The position numbers and the translations under genes were made by a program. The notes under the pieces were generated by a model. It saw only the letters and a list, made by a program, of their open reading frames with translations. It had not been told where the DNA came from and did not search any database. A stretch of 5,166 nt of DNA from Gammaproteobacteria bacterium (lineage in GTDB: Bacteria > Pseudomonadota > Gammaproteobacteria > JABABF01), in assembly GCA_014238345.1 (NCBI GenBank), contig JABABF010000077.1, positions 1 to 5,166 on the forward strand, written 5' to 3'. How positions within the stretch are numbered: the first letter of the stretch is position 1; each line of letters starts with the position of its first letter. Positions 1-5,166 of the stretch are shown in pieces.

Positions 1-1526
1 AGCTCGTGCTGACCGGCTATCCACCAGAAGATCTGTTGCTGCGCCCCGGCTTCGTCGAGCAGGTCGAGGTGGCGCTGGCGCGGCTTGCCCACATCCTGCC
101 AGCGGATCGCTGGGTAGTGGTGGGCTATCCGCGCCGTCGCTCCGCTGGTTTGATGAATATGGCCGGGGTGTTCCACGGCGGCGAATTGATGTTCGAGTAC
201 GCCAAGCGGGCACTGCCAAACTATCAAGTCTTTGATGAGCGGCGCTACTTTGTGCCGGGTAGTCAAGACGATACGCCGGGCGGTACGCTCTGCGATATCG
301 CTGGGCTACCCGTTGCGCTCAGTATTTGTGAGGATCTCTGGGAGCCGGAGCGCTGTCTGGAGGCCGCTGTAGCAGGTGCTGCGCTGATCATCAATCTCAA
401 TGCCTCGCCCTTTCATGTCGGCAAGCAGGCCGAGCGCTTGGCGCTGTTGCGTCGTCGCGCACTAGCCACGGGTCTGCCGCTGGCCTATGTCAATTTAGTC
501 GGTGGCCAGGATGAATTGGTGTTTGACGGTGGCTCGTCGGTAGTCGATGCGGCGGGGCGACCCTGTGCTGTCGCCTCGGCCTTTGTAGATTGCCTGCAGG
601 TGGTGCGCTTTGAATGTAAGGCGGGCATGGTGGTGTCGGCGATGGGTGAGATAGCCTCTTGGCCTGAGGAGGATGAGGAAATCTATGCGGCGCTGTGCTG
701 TGGTTTGCGCGACTATGTCGCTAAGAATGGCTTCCGTGGCGTGGTGGTCGGGCTATCTGGGGGGATTGATTCGGCACTGACGCTGGCTATCGCCGCCGAC
801 GCGCTGGGGTCGGAGCGGGTTGAGGCGGTGTTGATGCCCTCACGCTACACGGCGGACATCAGCATTGAAGATGCAGTGGCCGAGGCGGAGGCTCTCGGGG
901 TAAACCATCGAAACCGCCCCATTGAGCCAATTTACCGTGCCTTTATGGACGCTCTGGCGGAGGATTTTGCTGGTACCGAACCGAATGAGGCGGAGGAGAA
1001 CTTGCAGGCGCGTTGTCGCGGTATGCTCCTGATGGGGCTCTCCAACAAGTGCGGCCTGTTGGTGCTGACCACCGGCAACAAGAGTGAGATGGCAGTGGGT
1101 TATTCGACGTTGTATGGTGATATGGCAGGTGGCTTCTGTGTACTCAAAGATGTGCCAAAGATGCGGGTCTACCGCTTGGCGCAGCTGCGTAACCGCCGCG
1201 CACCAGTGATTCCAGAGCGGGTATTGCAGCGGGCGCCGACGGCGGAACTGCGACCCGACCAGCGTGATGATGACAGTCTGCCGCTCTATCCCGTGTTGGA
1301 CGAGATTCTGCAGCGCTATGTAGAGGGCGATGAGGGTATGGATGACATCGTTGCTGCTGGTTTCGATGTTGAGCAGGTGCGCCATGTGCTGTCGTTGGTC
1401 GAGCGCAATGAGCACAAGCGTAGCCAAGCACCGGTGGGGGTGCGCATCAGCTCCCGTGCCTTTGGGCGCGACCGGCGCTACCCGATCACCTCTGGCTGGT
1501 GGCGAGCCTTGTCGCTACCTCGTTGA
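1..1526 (+). CDS. nadE: Glutamine-dependent NAD+ synthetase, 5' end cut by window
   Basis: This enzyme makes NAD+ from deamido-NAD+ and ATP in the cytosol, using ammonia that its own glutaminase domain releases from glutamine. The reading frame is open through the left edge. The GTG at base 6 is internal, because it sits inside the conserved PEL-x-LTGYPPEDLL block. About 45 N-terminal residues are missing, judged from the family length of about 540-550. Bases 1-2 (AG) are probably the end of the GAG codon for the nitrilase catalytic Glu. Counting from the codon at base 6, the nitrilase domain spans about 1-200, with the likely catalytic Lys67 (KRALPNYQVFDE) and Cys108 (SICEDLW). The synthetase domain follows, with the ATP P-loop GLSGGIDSAL at 249-258, SRYT at 279-282, ENLQARCRG at 331-339, TTGNKSEMAVGYSTLYGDMAG at 355-375 (GNKSE core), and AELRPDQ plus FGRDRRYPITSG near the C terminus. 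No residue of the visible part is missing and no frameshift is seen. It converges on the MFS gene, 122 bases away. Confidence 0.96.
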   Translation, partial: LVLTGYPPEDLLLRPGFVEQVEVALARLAHILPADRWVVVGYPRRRSAGLMNMAGVFHGGELMFEYAKRALPNYQVFDERRYFVPGSQDDTPGGTLCDIAGLPVALSICEDLWEPERCLEAAVAGAALIINLNASPFHVGKQAERLALLRRRALATGLPLAYVNLVGGQDELVFDGGSSVVDAAGRPCAVASAFVDCLQVVRFECKAGMVVSAMGEIASWPEEDEEIYAALCCGLRDYVAKNGFRGVVVGLSGGIDSALTLAIAADALGSERVEAVLMPSRYTADISIEDAVAEAEALGVNHRNRPIEPIYRAFMDALAEDFAGTEPNEAEENLQARCRGMLLMGLSNKCGLLVLTTGNKSEMAVGYSTLYGDMAGGFCVLKDVPKMRVYRLAQLRNRRAPVIPERVLQRAPTAELRPDQRDDDSLPLYPVLDEILQRYVEGDEGMDDIVAAGFDVEQVRHVLSLVERNEHKRSQAPVGVRISSRAFGRDRRYPITSGWWRALSLPR

Positions 1527-1648
1527 GAATTAATATTGATTGTTGGCCGTTAGTGGCGCACTGTTATGGCTACGGAGTGGTTCCTCGGGGGCAAAGGAGC
1601 GCTCTAGCGCGGTGTGCTGGCCTGGCGATGTGCCGTTGCGAGCCGGAG

Positions 1649-2983
1649 CTAAAGCGAATCTCGGTAGAGTCGCTCCACCGCCGCCCGGTAGCCACCGAGC
1701 TGATGCCAAGCGACTAGCGCTGCCAGCAGCGTTACCGCGCTACTGACCAGTGCCAGCGAGCGACCCAGCGCGGCATCGTCACCGAAGCCGAATTCGCTTA
1801 GCGCGGCCACGGCGCTAGTTCCCAGCCCCAAACCTAACAAGTTGGTTGCAAATAGCAGCCCGGCTGATAATTGCGCGCGCATACGGTTGGGGGCGACCAG
1901 CTGTAGCGCTGCCAGCGAGACACCGAAATAGGCGTTGAGTAGAAAGATCACTGGCGCTGCCAGTGCCACCGCCAGCGTCAGGCTGCCAGCTTGGGTGGAG
2001 AGTAGCGCAGGTATCGGTAGGGCGCTGGCCACCAACGCCACCAGCCGGCCATTGGCATCGCGGTAGCCGCGACGAGCTAGCGCTTCGGCGACGCGGGCAC
2101 CACACAGCGTACCAGCGGTGCCGCAGAGCAGGTAGAGCCAGCCAGTAAGGTAGCCAGCTTGGCTGCGCTCGGCACCGAAAGTGCGGATCAGGTACTCGGG
2201 GTACCAGCCGAGGAAGCCGTAGCCAGCGATGGATAGCAGGGGCACGGTGTATAGCACCACGGCGTAGTCGCTCCGGCAACGCCAGAGGTGGCTGATGGCT
2301 TGAGTCACGGGCAACAGTGAGCTCTCTTCCCCCGATTGCAGGCGGCGCGGTGGTTCGCGCACGGTGGCGTAGACTGCCAGCGCCACCAGCAAGCCGGGCA
2401 GACCGACGGCTATCAAACTCAGCCGCCATGGAGCCAGCTCGCCGACCAGTGGCCATGAGATAGGATCCATCTTATCGACTAAGCCGATGACTGCTCCGCC
2501 GATCAGATAGGCCATGCCGCCGCCCAAAGTGATACCCAAGGTGTAGATCGCCAGTGCTCGCGGTAGGCGCTCCGGGGAGAAATAGTCGCTGAGCAGGGAG
2601 TAGCTCGGCGGCGACAGGGCTGCTTCGCCAACCGCCACGCCAACGCGGGTAGCGAACAGTGTGCCGAAACTGCGGGCGAGGCCGCCCAGCGCTGTCATCA
2701 TGCTCCACAGGGCGATGCCAATGACGATGATGCGGCTACGGTTGCCGCTGTCCGCCCAGCGACCGATTGGGAGGCCCATCAGCGTGTAGAACAGAGCGAA
2801 GGCGGCACCGCTGAGCAGGCTAAATTGGAAATCGCCAATGCCGAGTTCAGTGCGAATTGGGCCGACCATGAGGCTGAGTATCTGCCGGTCGATGAAGGAA
2901 AGGATATAGGCGAGCAACAACATCGCCAGCGCGAGGCGCGCACCGGGCAGGGTGCTAGTGTTGCTGTCGCCCATTGGTGGCAT
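1649..2983 (-). CDS. MFS transporter, spinster-like
   Basis: This is a 444-residue inner-membrane secondary transporter of the major facilitator superfamily; the substrate is unknown. About twelve hydrophobic segments can be placed at roughly 17-38, 55-76, 85-104, 108-130, 142-167, 187-207, 240-262, 276-298, 312-330, 336-360, 371-396 and 407-427. A polar central loop lies at about 208-238. Family marks are the FIDRQILS motif in helix 1 (Asp32, Arg33), motif A between helices 2 and 3 (GLPIGRWADSGNRSR, 70-84), and a helix 4 block with Arg113 and Glu120 followed by SPPSYSLLSDYF. This set resembles bacterial spinster-like MFS proteins, though that subfamily call is from memory of the motifs. The gene starts 29 bases after the amidohydrolase stop on the same strand, so it is probably the second gene of that operon. 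The chosen ATG at 2983 has no clear Shine-Dalgarno sequence; an in-frame ATG three codons later (2974) is an alternative and also lacks one. The length is normal and no truncation is seen. Confidence 0.92.
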   Translation of the reverse strand: MPPMGDSNTSTLPGARLALAMLLLAYILSFIDRQILSLMVGPIRTELGIGDFQFSLLSGAAFALFYTLMGLPIGRWADSGNRSRIIVIGIALWSMMTALGGLARSFGTLFATRVGVAVGEAALSPPSYSLLSDYFSPERLPRALAIYTLGITLGGGMAYLIGGAVIGLVDKMDPISWPLVGELAPWRLSLIAVGLPGLLVALAVYATVREPPRRLQSGEESSLLPVTQAISHLWRCRSDYAVVLYTVPLLSIAGYGFLGWYPEYLIRTFGAERSQAGYLTGWLYLLCGTAGTLCGARVAEALARRGYRDANGRLVALVASALPIPALLSTQAGSLTLAVALAAPVIFLLNAYFGVSLAALQLVAPNRMRAQLSAGLLFATNLLGLGLGTSAVAALSEFGFGDDAALGRSLALVSSAVTLLAALVAWHQLGGYRAAVERLYRDSL

Positions 2984-3000
2984 GGGCAGATAAGATGCCC
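2984..3000 (-). repeat. Small inverted repeat just before the MFS start codon
   Basis: On the minus strand GGGCA, a 7-base loop (TCTTATC) and TGCCC directly precede the ATG. The 5-bp stem (arms 2984-2988 and 2996-3000) occupies the place where a ribosome binding site would be. No Shine-Dalgarno sequence is visible here. It could make translation of the transporter depend on ribosomes finishing the amidohydrolase gene 13 bases upstream. A stem this short can also arise by chance. Confidence 0.3.
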
Positions 3001-3012
3001 GCTACTAGGCTA

Positions 3013-4743
3013 TTAGTGTTGTAAGCGGATCAGTTTGCCGGGCAATGCCCCCGTGTGCTCACCGTGTTCAAATATCGGCTCGCCGCTGACGAGAATGGCG
3101 CGGTAGCCCTGCACTGTCTGGATGATGCGCTTCCCTCCGGCTGGCAGGTCGTGTACGAGTTGTGGTTTATCGAGTTGCAGCTGCTCGAAGTTGATCACAT
3201 TGATGTCGGCTTTCATCCCCGGCTCCAGTGTGCCTCGATCCTCAAGACCCACACAACGCGCCGTGTCCCTAGTGTGTGATTTGACCGCCCATTCCAAGCC
3301 GACCCGCTCGCCGCGCTCGCGGTCTCGTACCAAGTAGCTGAGCAGAAAACTCGGCATGGCGGCATCGCAGAGTACACCGCAATGGGCACCGCTGTCGGCT
3401 AGGCTGAGGACACTGTTTTCGTCTTTGATCATGTGAATTTGCCGCGACATATCGCCAGTGTCATAGCCGAAGTTAGGGAAATAGATCATTTCCTGTCCGT
3501 TGTTCTGGCACAGGATATCGTAGGCAAATTGTCGTGGCGGCACCCCCATAGCGGCTGCACGGGCGGCGATGCTTTTGTCTGGTGTTGGCTCGTAGTCGGG
3601 CGGCGATTCAACGACATACATTTTGTCGAAGCCTGTGATGATGGTGGCCATCATGTCCTGCGCGGCGGCCACAGGGATTTCGGGCACGATGGCCTCTTCA
3701 GCGAGAATCGCCCGGCGCAATTCGGGGTCGTGTAGCCGTCGGATGCGCTCTTCTGGAGATAGCTCATACAGCGGGGCGAAGTTCTCAAAAAACATGAAGG
3801 GGTGTACGGTGCCATTGAAGTTCATCATGATATTGCCGGGTCGGGGCGAGACATGGGGAATCAGTTGGGCACCCTCTTTGGCGGCTTGGCGCACATAGTC
3901 GAGCTGCTGTTGAATCCGCTCGAATTCGTCGTCCTTGCGCAAGAACAACACGAAGTTGATCGGGCAACCATTGCTGATGGAGAGGCGCTTCATCCAATCC
4001 ATCTCGCTCTTCCAGTTATCAAAATCCGAGACTAGGCCGTAGACTCCGCGCCCGAGTTCGCCTAGCACCTGTCCGATGCCGAGCAACTCGGCTTCGTCGG
4101 CGTAGGTGCCGGGCATGACTTTGCCGTGACGGGTAACATGCAATTTGGTGCGTGAGGTGGTGAATCCGACTCCGCCTGCGGCGATGCCTTCGCGCACTAT
4201 CTGCGCCATTTGTGAAACCTGCTCTGGTGTTGCCGTTTCGTTGTTGACACCCGCCTCGCCCATCACATAGCAACGCACCGCACAGTGGGGGACTTGGCTA
4301 CCGATGTCAATGGTGCGCTCGCGTCGCTCCAGTGCATCTAAGTATTCTGGGTAACTCTCCCATTCCCAAGTGATGCCCTCGGCCAAGGCGCTACCGGGGA
4401 TGTCTTCGATATCTTCCATCACATGGATCAGTGCCTCGTGCTGATCGGGTTTGCACGGGGCAAAGCCGACCCCGCAGTTGCCCATGATGACGGTGGTGGT
4501 GCCTTGGTTGGAGGAGGGTGTCAGCAATGGATCCCAGCTAGCTTGGCCGTCGAAATGGGTGTGTGCATCAACCCAGCCCGGTGTTACCAGATGTCCATCT
4601 GCATCGATGCTACGCCGGGCACGCACCCCGTTGAGTTGGCCTACGCTACTGATACGCCCGTCGTCTATAGCCACATCGCCGATAAATGCGCTGGCACCCG
4701 TACCGTCGACTATTTTCCCCTGCTTGATCACTAGGTCGTGCAT
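3013..4743 (-). CDS. D-aminoacylase-like amidohydrolase (N-acyl-D-amino-acid deacylase family)
   Basis: This is a 576-residue metal-dependent hydrolase of the amidohydrolase superfamily, of the type usually annotated as N-acyl-D-amino-acid deacylase. The expected reaction is hydrolysis of an amide bond in an N-acyl amino acid or related amide; the true substrate is unknown. No signal peptide is seen, so it is probably cytosolic. The N-terminal beta-sandwich part carries the usual DLVIKQGKIVDGTG opening. It is followed by TPGWVDAHTHFD with metal-binding His61 and His63, GNCGVGFAPC with Cys90 (27 residues after the HxH, as the zinc Cys is in classical D-aminoacylase), QVPHCAVR (His153), and LADSGAH with the catalytic-type Asp450. 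The C-terminal signature GTLEPGMKADINVI is at about 504-517, and the tail HDLPAGGKR plus GEHTGALPGKLIR is typical of the longer subfamily. The two middle histidine ligands of D-aminoacylase are not visible where expected: YGLVSDFDNW (235-244) and INFVLFLRK (262-270) stand there. The ATG at 4743 is supported by a Shine-Dalgarno GAGGG 6 bases upstream. It leads an apparent operon with the MFS gene. Confidence 0.92.
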   Translation of the reverse strand: MHDLVIKQGKIVDGTGASAFIGDVAIDDGRISSVGQLNGVRARRSIDADGHLVTPGWVDAHTHFDGQASWDPLLTPSSNQGTTTVIMGNCGVGFAPCKPDQHEALIHVMEDIEDIPGSALAEGITWEWESYPEYLDALERRERTIDIGSQVPHCAVRCYVMGEAGVNNETATPEQVSQMAQIVREGIAAGGVGFTTSRTKLHVTRHGKVMPGTYADEAELLGIGQVLGELGRGVYGLVSDFDNWKSEMDWMKRLSISNGCPINFVLFLRKDDEFERIQQQLDYVRQAAKEGAQLIPHVSPRPGNIMMNFNGTVHPFMFFENFAPLYELSPEERIRRLHDPELRRAILAEEAIVPEIPVAAAQDMMATIITGFDKMYVVESPPDYEPTPDKSIAARAAAMGVPPRQFAYDILCQNNGQEMIYFPNFGYDTGDMSRQIHMIKDENSVLSLADSGAHCGVLCDAAMPSFLLSYLVRDRERGERVGLEWAVKSHTRDTARCVGLEDRGTLEPGMKADINVINFEQLQLDKPQLVHDLPAGGKRIIQTVQGYRAILVSGEPIFEHGEHTGALPGKLIRLQH

Positions 4744-4749
4744 TGTTAT

Positions 4750-4754
4750 CCCTC
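4750..4754 (-). promoter_or_regulatory. Ribosome binding site of the amidohydrolase gene
   Basis: The minus strand reads GAGGG, then ATAACA, then ATG. The 6-base spacing is within the normal range, which supports the ATG at 4743 as the start. Confidence 0.7.
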
Positions 4755-4796
4755 ACTATCGCCACATCAATATTCTGTGTGTGCTGGCGCTCATGC

Positions 4797-4825
4797 AGTG
4801 TAGACAGCCACTGTCGCGAGGTCAA
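4797..4825 (-). promoter_or_regulatory. Candidate sigma70 promoter for the amidohydrolase-MFS operon
   Basis: On the minus strand TTGACC (4825-4820, 5 of 6 consensus matches) and TACACT (4802-4797, 4 of 6) are separated by exactly 17 bases. Transcription would start near 4790 and give a leader of roughly 46 bases before the ATG at 4743. A second TTGACT lies 12 bases further upstream (4837-4832) but has no matching -10 at a usual distance. The call rests on pattern alone. Confidence 0.5.
4803..4815. promoter_or_regulatory. Possible operator: inverted repeat in the promoter spacer
   Basis: GACAG-CCA-CTGTC is a perfect 5-bp inverted repeat lying entirely between the predicted -35 and -10 elements of the minus-strand promoter. 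A second overlapping pair, CAGTG (4796-4800) and CACTG (4809-4813), covers the -10 element. The 7-mer AGCCACT inside it (4806-4812) recurs at 4840-4846, on the other side of the -35 element, 34 bases away. This arrangement would suit a repressor, but no regulator gene is in the window and the repeats are short. Confidence 0.3.
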
Positions 4826-4872
4826 GAGGGTAGTCAAATAGCCACTATGGGGGCGGTCGGTTGAGTTGCGAT

Positions 4873-4881
4873 TGCTATACT
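4873..4881 (+). promoter_or_regulatory. Candidate extended -10 promoter for the glycosyltransferase
   Basis: TGCTATACT combines the TGn extension with TATACT, which matches 5 of 6 positions of the -10 consensus. No good -35 element lies 16-18 bases upstream, as is common for extended -10 promoters. Transcription would start near 4888, about 37 bases before the ATG at 4925. Confidence 0.45.
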
Positions 4882-4924
4882 AGTGGGTCACTTGTAGGTT
4901 ATAGCAGTAGTGTTGAGAGATGTG

Positions 4925-5166
4925 ATGGAAATACTGACTTATCTGGTGGCCAATTACAACCAAGCTCGCTATGTTGATGACTGTTTGAGTTCGCTAGCAG
5001 AGCAGAGCGACGATGGGTGGCGTTGCCTACTTTGTGATGATGGGAGTTCTGATGACTCGTTGGAGGTGGTGTGCGCCAGTGTGAAGCGTTTGGGAATTGG
5101 CGATCAGGTGGATATTATCTGTAATGAGAGCAATTTAGGTTACATTGGGACTTTGCGGCGGATGAT
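4925..5166 (+). CDS. Family 2 glycosyltransferase, 3' end cut by window
   Basis: The frame stays open from ATG 4925 to the window end, giving 80 residues. The protein starts MEILTYLVANYNQARYVDDCL, which is the first strand and helix of a GT-A fold: an alternating hydrophobic strand, then the NYNQARY turn that begins nucleotide-sugar binding. CDDGSSDDS follows at 37-45, where Asp38, Asp39, Gly40, Ser41 and Asp43 match the nucleotide-sugar binding DDGS-x-D motif of family 2 enzymes. NESNLGYIGTLRRM at 67-80 matches the later N-x-G position. Such enzymes move a sugar from a nucleotide sugar to a lipid, protein or glycan, often in O-antigen, capsule or exopolysaccharide synthesis at the inner face of the membrane. 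Which sugar and acceptor cannot be seen. The ATG follows a weak GAGAGA ribosome binding site at 4915-4920; the in-frame upstream stop at 4895 limits the start, and GTG 4922 is an alternative. GC by hand count is 116 of 242 bases (48%), lower than nadE samples (60-70%). Confidence 0.85.
   Translation, partial: MEILTYLVANYNQARYVDDCLSSLAEQSDDGWRCLLCDDGSSDDSLEVVCASVKRLGIGDQVDIICNESNLGYIGTLRRM

Noticed and set aside
6..8. GTG at the left edge as the true nadE start
   Set aside because: It falls inside a conserved block of the nitrilase domain, just after the expected catalytic Glu, so the gene must begin upstream of the window.
840..1427. Long open frame of 195 codons on the minus strand opposite nadE
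   Set aside because: It lies fully opposite a strongly conserved part of nadE, and its product has no recognisable domain. It follows from GC-rich codon use in the real gene.
1599..1610. GCGCT-CT-AGCGC palindrome between nadE and the MFS gene, as a possible terminator
   Set aside because: The stem is short, the loop is only 2 bases, and there is no T-run on either side. I see no convincing intrinsic terminator in 1527-1648.
1700..2150. Repeated GCCAGC-like words in the MFS gene
   Set aside because: They have irregular spacing and are in frame with Ala- and Leu-rich membrane helices, so they reflect amino-acid and codon bias and not a repeat array.
1815..2456. 213-codon frame on the same strand inside the MFS gene
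   Set aside because: It is an out-of-frame reading of the transporter, rich in Arg, Ala, Ser and Pro, with no family resemblance. The MFS frame has clear motifs along its whole length.
4451..4864. 137-codon plus-strand frame running into the intergenic region
   Set aside because: Most of it is antisense to the conserved N-terminal metal-binding part of the amidohydrolase, and the remainder crosses the predicted promoter. No domain is seen.

Overview
The window looks like bacterial chromosome, most likely from a gammaproteobacterium or related proteobacterium. The basis is a two-domain glutamine-dependent NAD+ synthetase of proteobacterial type and a long D-aminoacylase-like amidohydrolase paired with a spinster-like MFS transporter. 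Hand-counted GC is about 60% in samples of the main genes. The organism cannot be named from this sequence. I see no tRNA, rRNA, CRISPR array, insertion sequence or phage gene.

Layout. (1) Bases 1-1526, plus strand: nadE, cut at its 5' end by the window edge; it makes NAD+ from deamido-NAD+ and glutamine. (2) Bases 1527-1648: a short gap between convergent genes with no gene and no convincing terminator. (3) Bases 4743 down to 1649, minus strand: a probable two-gene operon. The first gene encodes a 576-residue amidohydrolase of the N-acyl-D-amino-acid deacylase type. After a 29-base gap comes a 444-residue 12-helix MFS transporter. A sigma70-like promoter and a clear ribosome binding site lie ahead of the amidohydrolase. 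(4) Bases 4744-4924: a 181-base divergent intergenic region with one promoter candidate in each direction and a small inverted repeat inside the minus-strand promoter. (5) Bases 4925-5166, plus strand: the first 80 codons of a family 2 glycosyltransferase, cut by the window end.

How the parts may work together. The amidohydrolase and transporter probably act on one compound: uptake of an N-acylated or cyclic amide followed by hydrolysis, or hydrolysis followed by export. The substrate cannot be read from the sequence. nadE is housekeeping and probably unrelated. The glycosyltransferase may begin a cell-surface polysaccharide or glycan locus that continues to the right. The most notable point is that the amidohydrolase keeps the HxH, Cys and Asp positions of the D-aminoacylase metal site but shows no histidine at the two usual metal-ligand positions between them. 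I found nothing that clearly forms a new multi-gene system.
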